DNA from: Pseudotabrizicola sp.
GTDB lineage: Bacteria; Pseudomonadota; Alphaproteobacteria; Rhodobacterales; Rhodobacteraceae
Reading direction: 5' to 3'
Assembly: GCF_030656345.1 (NCBI RefSeq)
Contig: NZ_JAUSNR010000026.1
Span: 124,001-188,000 of the forward strand
DNA: 64,000 bases
In this document: piece after piece, positions 8,216-16,620 of the stretch
Layout: each line of letters begins with the position of its first letter
How positions within the stretch are numbered: position 1 is the stretch's first letter
Notes under the pieces: generated by a model
Seen by the model: only the letters and a program-made list of their open reading frames with translations
Told to the model about the DNA's origin: nothing
The model's database searches: none
Program-made: the position numbers and the translations under genes

Positions 8216-9232
8216 ATGCCCCAAGACGCCCTTTCAAAGCTGCTCTCTGCCCGCGACTGGCTGATGGCCGATGGCGCGACCGGGACCAACCTGTTCAACA
8301 TGGGCTTGTCTTCGGGGGAGCCGCCGGAGTTCTGGAACATCGACCAGCCCGACAATATCCGCCAACTCTATCGCGGTGCGGTCGACTCCGGGTCTGATAT
8401 CTTTCTCACCAACACTTTTGGCGGCAACGCCAGCCGGTTGAAGCTGCATCAGGCGCAAAACCGCGTGCATGAGCTGAACCGCGTCGGTGCGGCCCTCGCG
8501 CGCGAGATTGCCGATGCCTCGGGCCGCACCGTGGTGGTGGCCGGGTCCGTCGGCCCCACGGGTGAGATTTTCGAGCCGATGGGCACGCTGACCCATGCGC
8601 TTGCGGTTGAAATGTTCCACGAACAGGCCGAAGGGCTCAAGGCGGGTGGGGCCGATGTGCTCTGGGTCGAAACCATCTCTGCGCCCGAAGAATACAAGGC
8701 CGCGGCCGAGGCGGCGGCGCTGGCCGGGATGCCGTGGTGCGGCACCATGAGCTTTGACACCGCTGGCCGCACCATGATGGGCACCACATCGGCAGCAATG
8801 GCTGACATGGTCGGCAAACTGGCGAACCCGCCGCTGGCCTTCGGGGCCAATTGCGGTGTGGGCGCGTCGGACCTGATGCGCACGGTGCTGGGCTTTGTCT
8901 CGACCAGCAGCGAAGTCCCGATCATTGCCAAGGGCAATGCCGGCATTCCGAAATATCACGACGGCCATATCCACTACGATGGCACGCCGGAACTGATGGG
9001 TGAATATGCCGTGCTGGCGCGCGATGCCGGGGCGCGCATCATTGGCGGCTGCTGCGGTACCATGCCCGAGCATCTGAAAGCCATGCGCGCCGCCCTGGAA
9101 AACACGCCCAAAGGCCCGCGCCCGACGCTTGAAGACATCTCTGCCAAGCTCGGCGGATTCTCTTCGGCCTCAGACGGCACCGGCGACACGTCGAATGATC
9201 CGAAGCGCGAACGCAAAAACCGCCGGGGCTGA
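8216..9232 (+). CDS. bmt: Homocysteine S-methyltransferase (betaine/methionine-synthase type)
   Basis: 338 aa, Zn-dependent homocysteine methyltransferase domain. It shows LMADGATGTNLFNMGL at the barrel start, ITNTFGGN-like FLTNTFGGN, NCGVGASD and GGCCGTMPEH; the single Cys and the Cys pair are the zinc ligands. The length corresponds to the N-terminal module of MetH without pterin-, B12- or activation domains. A corrinoid-protein gene lies 1.4 kb downstream, which suggests one part of a split methionine synthase, although use of betaine or dimethylsulfoniopropionate as donor cannot be excluded. The 3' end runs into nested inverted repeats. Confidence 0.88.
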   Translation: MPQDALSKLLSARDWLMADGATGTNLFNMGLSSGEPPEFWNIDQPDNIRQLYRGAVDSGSDIFLTNTFGGNASRLKLHQAQNRVHELNRVGAALAREIADASGRTVVVAGSVGPTGEIFEPMGTLTHALAVEMFHEQAEGLKAGGADVLWVETISAPEEYKAAAEAAALAGMPWCGTMSFDTAGRTMMGTTSAAMADMVGKLANPPLAFGANCGVGASDLMRTVLGFVSTSSEVPIIAKGNAGIPKYHDGHIHYDGTPELMGEYAVLARDAGARIIGGCCGTMPEHLKAMRAALENTPKGPRPTLEDISAKLGGFSSASDGTGDTSNDPKRERKNRRG

Positions 9233-9243
9233 AAGCCGGTTTT

Positions 9244-9333
9244 TCTGCGGAAATCCCCAAGTGCGATCTTTCTGCGAAAGATCCCGCCCCGCAAGGGTTT
9301 CGCAGAAAACCTGTTCTTCAGGATTTCCGCAGA
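9244..9333. repeat. Nested inverted repeats downstream of bmt
   Basis: An outer perfect 13-bp inverted repeat, TCTGCGGAAATCC (9244-9256) with 9321-9333, encloses an inner perfect 11-bp repeat, TTTCTGCGAAA (9269-9279) with 9298-9308. The inner left arm is itself a 7-bp hairpin (9265-9283). The same core TTTCTGCG(G)AAA occurs four times, two in each orientation. It lies between convergent bmt and the radical SAM gene and may act as a bidirectional terminator. Confidence 0.8.
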
Positions 9334-9346
9334 GAATCCGTTCCCG

Positions 9347-10435
9347 TCAGAACAGCGACAACTGATCGCCCGCCCGCAGCGGCGGGGCAAACAGATCGCA
9401 GCGCAACGGCGGCATCGCCTTCGCCAGCCCCAGCCGCGCCGCTGCCTTGTCAAACCGTTGCGCAATCAGATCGGCCCAGACGCCTTCCCCCCGCATCCGC
9501 CGCCCCCACTGCGCATCGTAGTCCTGCCCGCCGTGCATCTCGCGCACCCGCGCCATGACCTTGGCCGCCCGGTCCGGCACATGCTGCGCCAGCCAGTCCT
9601 GAAACAGCGGCGACACCTCGCGCGGCAGGCGCAGCGCGATCCAGCTTGCACCTTGCGCCCCCGCATCACGGCAGGCGGTCAGAAGCGGTTCCAGCTCAGG
9701 GTCGGTCAGCCCCGGAATGACCGGGGCTATCATCGCCCGCACCGGAATGCCCGCCGCCGCCAGCCGGCGGATCACCTCCAGCCGCCGCGCAGGCGTGGGC
9801 GCGCGCGGCTCCAGCCGCCGCGACAGCCCCGCATCCAGCGTGGTCACCGAAATCCCGACCCGCAGCAGCCCTTTGGCCGCCATCGGGGCCAGAATGTCGA
9901 TGTCGCGCTCTATCAGCGTGCCCTTTGTGGTGATCGCGGTCGGATGGCCAAAATCCGACAACACCTGCAACACCTGCCGCATCAGCAGATGCTCTGTCTC
10001 GCAGGGCTGATAGGGGTCAGTGTTGGTGCCCAAAGCCACTGTCGCCACGCGGTAGGTCTTGGCGCGCAGCTCACCCGCCAGCACATCCGCGATACCGGGC
10101 CGGGCGATCAGCTTTGTCTCAAAATCCAACCCCGGCGACAGGTTCAGATAGGCATGGCTCGGCCGGGCAAAGCAATAGATGCAGCCATGTTCGCACCCCC
10201 GGTAGGGGTTCACGCTGCGGTCAAACGGCAGATCGGGCGAGCGGTTGTAACTCAGCGCCGACCGCGGCCGCTCCATGCTGATTTCGGTGCGCACCAGCCG
10301 GTCGTCTTCCGCAATGTCCCAGCCGTCATCCACCCGCACCCGCGCCTGTGGCTCGAACCGGCCAACCGCATTTGACGCGGCCCCACGGGCCCGCAACCGC
10401 TGGCCGGGCAGCAGGGTCGGATCACGGTCTGACAT
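9347..10435 (-). CDS. PA0069-family radical SAM protein
   Basis: 362 aa. RGCEHGCIYCFAR holds the CxxxCxxC 4Fe-4S cluster motif at residues 81-88. It is followed by TVALGTNTDPYQPCE, TKGTLIERD and RLEPRAPTPARRLE, typical of the spore-photoproduct-lyase-like PA0069 family, whose reaction is unknown. I chose the ATG at 10435 (MSDRD) for its weak GTGAGA upstream; an ATG at 10459 would add eight residues. It is divergent from the corrinoid gene and breaks up the one-carbon block, so a functional link is not assumed. Confidence 0.85.
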   Translation of the reverse strand: MSDRDPTLLPGQRLRARGAASNAVGRFEPQARVRVDDGWDIAEDDRLVRTEISMERPRSALSYNRSPDLPFDRSVNPYRGCEHGCIYCFARPSHAYLNLSPGLDFETKLIARPGIADVLAGELRAKTYRVATVALGTNTDPYQPCETEHLLMRQVLQVLSDFGHPTAITTKGTLIERDIDILAPMAAKGLLRVGISVTTLDAGLSRRLEPRAPTPARRLEVIRRLAAAGIPVRAMIAPVIPGLTDPELEPLLTACRDAGAQGASWIALRLPREVSPLFQDWLAQHVPDRAAKVMARVREMHGGQDYDAQWGRRMRGEGVWADLIAQRFDKAAARLGLAKAMPPLRCDLFAPPLRAGDQLSLF

Positions 10436-10606
10436 GGGTCTCACACATGACCCCACCATGAACGCAACATGAACAAACTGCAACCCCCGGTGGCCCGCCG
10501 CGCCCTGCTGTCGGCTTTCAATCCGGGCATGTCGCAAACCGGAAAGTTGCCTTTGCCGTTTGGCCCCATGCAGGCTGCAAGACATCCCGCCGCAGGAGCG
10601 CACCCC

Positions 10607-11302
10607 ATGGCCGACGACGAAATCATCCTTGCTGATCTTTCGGATGACGAACTTGTGCTGCAAATGCACGACGACCTTTATGACGGGTTGAAGGAAGAGA
10701 TCGAGGATGGCGTGAACATCCTGATCGGGCGCGGCTGGACCCCCTATGACGTGCTGACCAAGGCGCTGGTTGCGGGCATGACCATCGTTGGCAACGACTT
10801 CCGCGACGGCATCCTGTTTGTGCCCGAAGTGCTGTTGTCGGCCAATGCGATGAAGTCGGGGATGTTCATCCTCAAGCCGCTGTTGGTTGAAACCGGCGCG
10901 CCGCGCATGGGCAAGATGGTGATCGGCACCGTCAAAGGCGACATCCACGACATCGGCAAGAACCTTGTCGCCATGATGATGGAGGGTGCGGGGTTTGAGG
11001 TGCTGGATCTGGGCATCAACAATTCGGTCGAAAAGTATCTCGATGCGCTTGAGGCGGAAAAGCCAGATATCCTCGGCATGTCGGCGCTGCTGACCACCAC
11101 CATGCCCTATATGAAGGTCGTGATCGACACGATGAAGGAAAAGGGCCTGCGCGATGATTACATCGTGCTGGTCGGCGGCGCGCCGCTGAATGAGGAATTC
11201 GGCCGCGCCATCGGCGCCGATGCCTATTGCCGCGACGCCGCCGTCGCGGTCGAAACCGCCAAGGCCTGGGTGGCGCGCAAACACAACCAGCTCAGCGCCT
11301 GA
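10607..11302 (+). CDS. Methyltransferase corrinoid (B12-binding) protein
   Basis: 231 aa cobalamin-binding methyl carrier. An N-terminal four-helix cap domain (about 1-95) precedes the Rossmann-like B12 domain with GDIHDIGKN (His114 as lower axial ligand), the SxL motif GMSALLTTTMP and the late VLVGGAPLNEEFG. This is the architecture of the B12 part of MetH and of MtaC/MtbC proteins. AGGAG upstream supports the start at 10607. With bmt and the DUF1638 gene nearby, the likely role is methyl transfer to homocysteine in a split methionine synthase. The pterin-binding and reactivation partners are not in the window. Confidence 0.9.
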   Translation: MADDEIILADLSDDELVLQMHDDLYDGLKEEIEDGVNILIGRGWTPYDVLTKALVAGMTIVGNDFRDGILFVPEVLLSANAMKSGMFILKPLLVETGAPRMGKMVIGTVKGDIHDIGKNLVAMMMEGAGFEVLDLGINNSVEKYLDALEAEKPDILGMSALLTTTMPYMKVVIDTMKEKGLRDDYIVLVGGAPLNEEFGRAIGADAYCRDAAVAVETAKAWVARKHNQLSA

Positions 11303-11319
11303 CAGCCCTCCCCCTCGCA

Positions 11320-11353
11320 AAGCCCCGGCGTCCCTGACGTCCGGGGCTTTTTC
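11320..11353 (+). terminator. Terminator of the corrinoid-protein gene
   Basis: A 9-bp stem, AAGCCCCGG (11320-11328) with 11341-11349, has an inner CGTC/GACG extension and ends in a T5 run. It lies 18 bp past the stop codon. Confidence 0.85.
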
Positions 11354-11437
11354 CTGACCGGGCGGCTTTTTCGTGCCGGGGGGGCTTGGCATTTGCGAAC
11401 CCAAGCGCCACATTCATCACAGGTAGAGGAGAATCTG

Positions 11438-11593
11438 ATGCCCCTTCCCTTGTTTCTGGCGATGCTTGTGTTCGTGATTGCGGCGGCTGGTGCCACGCTG
11501 GCCCTGGCCTTCTGGGTGCAGGTGCCGATGATGGCCGTCGCCCTTGCCGCGTTGGCTGGCAGCCTGATGCTGGGCCTGCGGCAGTGGCGCTGA
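11438..11593 (+). CDS. Small hydrophobic membrane protein (51 aa)
   Basis: Not recognised. MPLPLFLAMLVFVIAAAGA begins a first membrane helix and VPMMAVALAALAGSLMLGL forms a second, ending in RQWR, so a two-helix hairpin is predicted with a positive cytoplasmic tail. GAGGAG lies 6 bp upstream of the ATG. The stop codon overlaps the proposed GTG start of the DUF1638 gene, implying co-translation. Confidence 0.7.
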   Translation: MPLPLFLAMLVFVIAAAGATLALAFWVQVPMMAVALAALAGSLMLGLRQWR

Positions 11594-12246
11594 CGCCACC
11601 CGATGATGCCACCCTTGCCACTGCCGGACTTCCAGCCACGGGTTCTGGTCGCATTCTGCTGATCGCCTGCGGCGCGCTCGCGCATGAAATCCTTGCGCTC
11701 AAGCGGCTGAACGGCTGGACCCATCTTGATCTGCAGTGCCTGCCTGCCAACCTGCACCTCTGGCCCGACCGGATTCCGGCGGCGGTGGAACAGGCGGTGG
11801 CCAGCCACCGCGCCGCCTATGACGACATCTTCATCGTCTACGCCGATTGCGGCACTGGCGGCCTGTTGCAGGCCAAGTGTGCCGAACTTGGCGTGCAGAT
11901 GATCGAAGGTCCGCATTGCTACAGCTTTTTTGAAGGCAACGCCGCCTTTGCCGCCAAGGCCGACGACGAATTCACCGCGTTTTATCTGACCGACTTTCTG
12001 GTGCGCCAGTTCGACGCCTTCGTCTGGCGGCCCATGGGTCTCGACCGGCACCCGGAATTGCGCGACATGTATTTCGGCAATTACACCACGCTGATCTATC
12101 AGGCCCAGATCAACGACGCTGCACTGAACGCCAAGGCGGAAGACTGCGCCCGCAGGCTGAACCTTGCCTATGTGCGGCGGTTTACCGGCTATGGCGACCT
12201 GGCCACCGCGCTGACACAGGTTGCAGCCGCCCCCGCCGCGCACTAA
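11584..12246 (+). CDS. DUF1638 protein associated with corrinoid methyl transfer
   Basis: About 220 aa. GRILLIACGALAHEILAL, IFIVYADCGTGG, GPHCYSFFEG and FVWRPMGLDRHPELRDMYFGNY are features of DUF1638, a family often encoded beside corrinoid methyltransferases. Its biochemical function is not known to me. The likeliest start is GTG at 11584, overlapping the 51-aa gene by 10 bp; no ATG lies close to the conserved region. Neighbourhood suggests a role in B12-dependent methionine synthesis. Confidence 0.75.
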   Translation: MALTPPDDATLATAGLPATGSGRILLIACGALAHEILALKRLNGWTHLDLQCLPANLHLWPDRIPAAVEQAVASHRAAYDDIFIVYADCGTGGLLQAKCAELGVQMIEGPHCYSFFEGNAAFAAKADDEFTAFYLTDFLVRQFDAFVWRPMGLDRHPELRDMYFGNYTTLIYQAQINDAALNAKAEDCARRLNLAYVRRFTGYGDLATALTQVAAAPAAH

Positions 12247-12342
12247 TCTGCGCGCCAGCCGGAGGATACACGTGCGCCCTGAAACCGCCCTTTCTGACCC
12301 TGCCCCGAAGGGCCATCGCTGCAGCGCTCCGGCCTTGCAGCA

Positions 12343-12729
12343 ATGAGCGATGCGTCCGATTTCCCCCGCGCCTTCGCGAATGCCTTCGGCAGCCAGAATG
12401 CCGACGGCATCGCCGCCCTGTTTGCCGAAGACGGCAGCTTCCACGCGCTGACTGGCCACTGGGCCGAAGGCCGCAAGGCGATCACCGAGGGCATCCGGCA
12501 GGAATTCAACGGCCTATCGCGCATGGCTCGTCTGGTCAGCGGCAAGACCACCCTGCGCCCCATCGGCCCGGGGGCGGCCATCCTGCACCAGCGCTATGTC
12601 GTCACCGGGTTGCGCGATGCGACAGGGGCAGAACTCCCGCGCATCGGTGCCCTGCTGACCGCCGTTCTGGCGGCCAAAGGCGACGGCTGGCAAGCCCTGA
12701 CCGCCACGTTTGCGATGGTCGAAAGCTGA
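12343..12729 (+). CDS. SnoaL/DUF4440-like (NTF2-fold) protein
   Basis: 128 aa small alpha+beta cone protein. FANAFGSQNADGIAALFAEDGSFHAL and the later RYVVTGLRDATG resemble the SgcJ/EcaC/SnoaL-like group. No catalytic residue pattern identifies a reaction. The start has no good Shine-Dalgarno sequence. It lies 96 bp after DUF1638 on the same strand and converges on recN. Confidence 0.7.
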   Translation: MSDASDFPRAFANAFGSQNADGIAALFAEDGSFHALTGHWAEGRKAITEGIRQEFNGLSRMARLVSGKTTLRPIGPGAAILHQRYVVTGLRDATGAELPRIGALLTAVLAAKGDGWQALTATFAMVES

Positions 12730-12747
12730 CTCTGCCCCTGCCCCTGC

Positions 12748-12783
12748 CATTGCACCTTTGCTGAAATACTCCCGCGCGGAGCG
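12748..12783 (+). repeat. Dispersed repeat, copy B (AAATACTC family)
   Basis: CATTGCACCTTTGCTGAAAT followed by ACTCCCGCGCGGAG. This matches the right arm and part of the loop of the 40438-40521 copy. It lies at the convergent junction with recN. Confidence 0.65.
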
Positions 12784-12841
12784 CTCTTTCTCTTGCCTGA
12801 TGGCCGGCCCTCACAAGGCACCTGCAAGAAAACGCCGCCCG

Positions 12842-14482
12842 CTACCCCAGCAGCGCCCGCGCCGCCTCGCGCGCGGCGTCGCTCACGGTGTCGCCCGACA
12901 GCATCCGCGCAATTTCTTCCACCCGATCTGTCGCCGACAGCGGCAGCACGGTCGAAAGGGTCTGCCCGGCTTCCACCCGTTTTTCCACCCGCCAGTGATG
13001 CGCGCCAAGGGCTGCCACCTGCGGGCTGTGCGTCACCACCAGCACCTGTGCGGTGTCTGACAGCAGCTTCAGCCGCCGCCCCACCGCATCTGCAGTGGCC
13101 CCGCCCACGCCGCGGTCGATCTCGTCGAAAATCATCGTCAGACCTTCGGCCTGCGCGGTCAGGCAGACCTTCAGCGCCAGCAGAAACCGGCTCAGCTCGC
13201 CACCGGATGCAATCTTGTTCAGCGCGCCCGACGGCGCGCCGGGGTTGGTCGCAACGGTAAAGGTCACGTCATCCGCGCCCTCAGGCCCGCCATCGCTGCG
13301 CGTGACCTCGGTGACGAACACCGCGCGCTCCATCTTCAACGGGGCCAGCTCCGCCGCCATTGCCCGGTCCAGCCGCGCCGCAGCCTCAACGCGCGCCGCA
13401 GTCAGCCGCGCCGCCTCGGCAACCCAGGCCGCCTCGGCCCCCGCAACCGCTTGGCGCAACGCGCCGATCCCGGCCTCGCCATTGTCCAGCGCCAGCAGGC
13501 GCGCCCGCAAATCCCCGGCAAAGCCGCCCAGATCGTCGGGCAGCACCCCATGCTTTCGGGCCAAGGCGCGGATGGCGAACAATCGCTCTTCTGCTGCCTC
13601 CAGATCGCCGGGATTCACGTCCAGCCCAGCTAGGCAGGCCTCGACCCCGGCCTGTGCATCCGACAGCTCGATCAGCGCCCGGGCGATGGCGGCCAGCGGC
13701 GCTTCCAGCGCGCCTTCGGCCTTGTCCGACGCGCCTTCCAGCCAGCGGGTCGCGTCGCGCAGCGCGGCCTCGGCCCCGTCTTCAGACAGCATCTGCAAGG
13801 CGCGCGCCACATCGGCGCGGATGCGTTCTGCCCCCTGCATTGCCCGGCGGCGCGCGTCCAGCACCGCCTCTTCGCCCGGCTCGGGGTTCAGCTTGTCCAG
13901 TTCGGCCACCGCGTGGCGCAGGAACTCTTCCTCGGCCCGCGCCGCCGCCAGTGCCGCCTCGGCCTGCGCCAAAGATCCGCGCGCGACGCGCGCCGCCGCC
14001 CAGGCCGCACGCGCAGCGGACAGATCGATCCCGGCAAAGGTATCCAGCAGCGCCCGGTGCCCGCGCGGGTTCAGCAGGCCACGGTCATCATGCTGGCCAT
14101 GCAGTTCCACCAGCACTTCGGACAGCGCGCGCAGCACCTCACCCGACACCCGGCGATCATTGACAAAGGCGGTCTTGCGGCCATCTGCCGTGTTCACCCG
14201 GCGCAGGATCAGATCATCCTCGGCCTCGATCCCGGCTTCTTCCAGCACAGCACGCGCCGCATGGCGGGGGGGCAGGTCGAACACCGCCGTCACCTCACCC
14301 TGTGCAGCCCCGGACCGCACCAGTTCCGCCCGGCCACGCCAGCCCAGCACAAACCCCAGCGCATCCAACAAAATCGACTTGCCCGCGCCGGTTTCACCCG
14401 TCAGCACATTCAGCCCGGGCCCCAGTTCAAGGGTCAGCCGGTCGATGATCAGCACATCGCGGATGTCTAACGAACGGAGCAT
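12842..14482 (-). CDS. recN: DNA repair protein RecN
   Basis: SMC-like ATPase, 546 aa, acting in double-strand break repair. Walker A GETGAGKS is at residues 29-36, a long Ala/Glu/Arg-rich coiled coil spans the middle, and the ABC signature SGGELSRFLLALK precedes Walker B MIFDEIDRGVGG near the C-terminus. Full length for the family. It lies directly downstream of bamD (36-bp gap) on the same strand, as in related genomes. Confidence 0.96.
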   Translation of the reverse strand: MLRSLDIRDVLIIDRLTLELGPGLNVLTGETGAGKSILLDALGFVLGWRGRAELVRSGAAQGEVTAVFDLPPRHAARAVLEEAGIEAEDDLILRRVNTADGRKTAFVNDRRVSGEVLRALSEVLVELHGQHDDRGLLNPRGHRALLDTFAGIDLSAARAAWAAARVARGSLAQAEAALAAARAEEEFLRHAVAELDKLNPEPGEEAVLDARRRAMQGAERIRADVARALQMLSEDGAEAALRDATRWLEGASDKAEGALEAPLAAIARALIELSDAQAGVEACLAGLDVNPGDLEAAEERLFAIRALARKHGVLPDDLGGFAGDLRARLLALDNGEAGIGALRQAVAGAEAAWVAEAARLTAARVEAAARLDRAMAAELAPLKMERAVFVTEVTRSDGGPEGADDVTFTVATNPGAPSGALNKIASGGELSRFLLALKVCLTAQAEGLTMIFDEIDRGVGGATADAVGRRLKLLSDTAQVLVVTHSPQVAALGAHHWRVEKRVEAGQTLSTVLPLSATDRVEEIARMLSGDTVSDAAREAARALLG

Positions 14483-14518
14483 AGGTTTTCCCGTAGGGCG
14501 GGGTTCACCCCGCCGTGA

Positions 14519-15373
14519 TCACAGCCACTCGCCCCGGACCATCTGGCGATAGACCTGGCTCAGCCAGCTGTCGCCCTGCGCCTCGGGGGCAAGCCCGCGG
14601 CCTTTCAGCAGTCGGAAGCTGTCGTCGTAGAACGGTGAGGACTGGTAGTTGTAGCCCAGAATCGCCGCAGCTGTCTGCGCCTCGGCATTCAGACCCAGAC
14701 CCAGATACCCCTCAACCAGCCGGTGCAGCGCCTCGGCGGTATGGGTGGTGGTCTGGAAATCCTGCACCACGGTGCGGAAGCGGTTGATAGCGGCAGTATA
14801 GTTGCGGCGCTTCAGGTAATACCGCCCGATCTCCATTTCCTTGCCGGCCAGATGGTCAAAGGCCAGCTCGAATTTCAGCATGGCTGAGCGCGCGTAATCG
14901 CTGTCAGGATATTGTTCGATCACGCCACGCATCGCCTGCAAGGCCTGAAAGGTCAGGCCCTGATCGCGGCCGACTTCGTCGATCTGGTCATAATAAGACA
15001 GCGCCATCAGATAGGCGGCATAGGGCGCGTCATCATCACCGGGATAAGTGTCAAGGAAACGCTGCGCGGTAGACCGCGCCTCTTCGTATTCCTTGGCCTT
15101 GTGCTGGCTGAACGCCTGCATGATCAAAGACCGCTTGGCCCATTCCGAATAGGGATACAGCCGTTCAACCTCCTGGAAATACCGGATCGCCTCTTTCGGC
15201 TTGGACCCGGTTTCCAGCTGCAGCTCGCCCTGTTTGTAAATCTCTTCGGCCGTGTAGCTGTCCAGCGACCGCTCTTGCGTGCGCGCACCACAGGCCGAGA
15301 GAATCGACAGAACGAGCGCGATGCTCAGCCATTTCGCGCCCGATTTTCCGACTGCCATCGTCTGCCTATCCAT
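14519..15373 (-). CDS. bamD: Outer membrane assembly lipoprotein BamD
   Basis: Essential lipoprotein of the BAM complex that inserts beta-barrel proteins into the outer membrane. The signal peptide ends in the lipobox LSAC. YTAEEIYKQGELQLETGSKPKEAIRYF opens a series of TPR repeats, with AFDHLAGKEMEIGRYYLKR matching the BamD core. 284 aa from the ATG at 15373; starting at 15358 (MAVGKSG) would give a more typical short signal peptide and is a serious alternative. It lies between lpxC and recN on the same strand. Confidence 0.93.
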   Translation of the reverse strand: MDRQTMAVGKSGAKWLSIALVLSILSACGARTQERSLDSYTAEEIYKQGELQLETGSKPKEAIRYFQEVERLYPYSEWAKRSLIMQAFSQHKAKEYEEARSTAQRFLDTYPGDDDAPYAAYLMALSYYDQIDEVGRDQGLTFQALQAMRGVIEQYPDSDYARSAMLKFELAFDHLAGKEMEIGRYYLKRRNYTAAINRFRTVVQDFQTTTHTAEALHRLVEGYLGLGLNAEAQTAAAILGYNYQSSPFYDDSFRLLKGRGLAPEAQGDSWLSQVYRQMVRGEWL

Positions 15374-15439
15374 CAATCCACCCGGACCCGGCGCAAGATG
15401 TCGCGCGGTGTCCGCCTTGTTGCAGACGTCCTAGCACAG

Positions 15440-15476
15440 AAAAATCCGGGGCGCAAAACGCCTTTGCACCCCGGAT
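15440..15476 (-). terminator. Terminator of lpxC
   Basis: A 14-bp stem with one mismatch (15444-15457 with 15463-15476). On the minus strand it is followed by a run of five T. It lies 11 bp beyond the lpxC stop. Confidence 0.8.
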
Positions 15477-15486
15477 CACAACCCTG

Positions 15487-16407
15487 TCAGGCCGTTGCGC
15501 GAAGGTCGCTGCGATGCACGCCCACGCCGGGCAGTTTTCCAACGGTCAGCGCGCTGCATTCCACCATGCGCCAGGCGGTCGGATCGGCAAACAAAGCCAC
15601 CAGCAGACGGTTGGTCATCGCATGACCGGCGCGGATGCCGGTATAGCGGCCAAGAACCGGCCCCCCGGCCAGATACAGATCGCCCATCGCGTCCAGCATC
15701 TTGTGGCGCACGGGTTCATCCTCATGGCGCAGGCCGCCCGGCGACAGCACGCGGTCGCCTTCAAACACCACCGCATTATCAAGCGTGCCGCCAAGGGCCA
15801 GCCCGCGCGCGCGCATCGCATCCACATCGGACTGACGGCAAAAGGTGCGGCTGTCGGCCAGTTCGCGCACGAATGTGCCATTTGCAAGGTTCAGGTGCTT
15901 GGCCTGAAACCCGATGGCGGCGTCCTCAAACTGGATGGAAAAGTCGATCTCCAGCATATCCGCCGGGTCCAGACGCGCCAGCGCCTCACCCTCGGTCACC
16001 TCGACCGTCTTCAGAACCCGGATCGCCCGCACCGGAGCAAACTGCTCGATCAGACCCTTGGCCAGAAAGCCATCGACAAAGGCCACGGCAGAGCCGTCAA
16101 GGATCGGCACTTCGGGGCCATCAATCTCGATCACCGCATTGTGGATCGCACAGCCCGCAAGGGCAGCCATCACATGTTCGATGGTGGACACTTCAGTGCC
16201 CGAGTCGTTGCGGATCAGGGTGCACAGGCGCGACGGCACCACCTGATCCCAACGGGCGGCGATCATCGGATCACCGGAAACAAGATCGGTGCGCTTGAAC
16301 CAGATGCCATAATCTGCCGAAGCAGGCCGCACCACCATGCGCACAGGCGCGCCGGAGTGCAAACCCCGACCTTCAAACACCACAGCGGATTTCAGCGTAT
16401 TCTGCAC
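15487..16407 (-). CDS. lpxC: UDP-3-O-acyl-N-acetylglucosamine deacetylase
   Basis: Zn-dependent deacetylase that commits UDP-acyl-GlcNAc to lipid A synthesis; cytoplasmic. The ligands are visible: His78 in STIEHVMAAL, His235 and Asp239 in HKMLDAMGDL; His262 in AGHAMTN is the catalytic His. I chose the GTG at 16407 (protein MQNTLKSAVVFEGRGLHSG, 306 aa), because AGAGG lies 7 bp upstream and homologues begin there. It lies immediately after ftsZ, the usual order. Confidence 0.95.
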   Translation of the reverse strand: MQNTLKSAVVFEGRGLHSGAPVRMVVRPASADYGIWFKRTDLVSGDPMIAARWDQVVPSRLCTLIRNDSGTEVSTIEHVMAALAGCAIHNAVIEIDGPEVPILDGSAVAFVDGFLAKGLIEQFAPVRAIRVLKTVEVTEGEALARLDPADMLEIDFSIQFEDAAIGFQAKHLNLANGTFVRELADSRTFCRQSDVDAMRARGLALGGTLDNAVVFEGDRVLSPGGLRHEDEPVRHKMLDAMGDLYLAGGPVLGRYTGIRAGHAMTNRLLVALFADPTAWRMVECSALTVGKLPGVGVHRSDLRATA

Positions 16408-16565
16408 AGTCAGACCTCTGGTCTTTCGGATAAATAAGATTCGCCCGGCAGCAATCGCAGGACGACTTGTTTCTTGATATTGAATTAAGGATTCAGGCCG
16501 CAAAAGCCAACTCACGCTTTATGTCGGAAAGCGACAGCCAGAACGCCCGGCAAGCGGTTGATACG

Positions 16566-16597
16566 AAACAAAAAAGCCCGCACAAACGGCGGGCTTT
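16566..16597 (-). terminator. Terminator of ftsZ
   Basis: A perfect 9-bp stem, AAAGCCCGC (16573-16581) with 16589-16597. On the minus strand it is followed by a T-rich run (16566-16575). It separates ftsZ from lpxC. Confidence 0.88.
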
Positions 16598-16620
16598 CCT
16601 GCAATTGTTACAGTGCTGTG

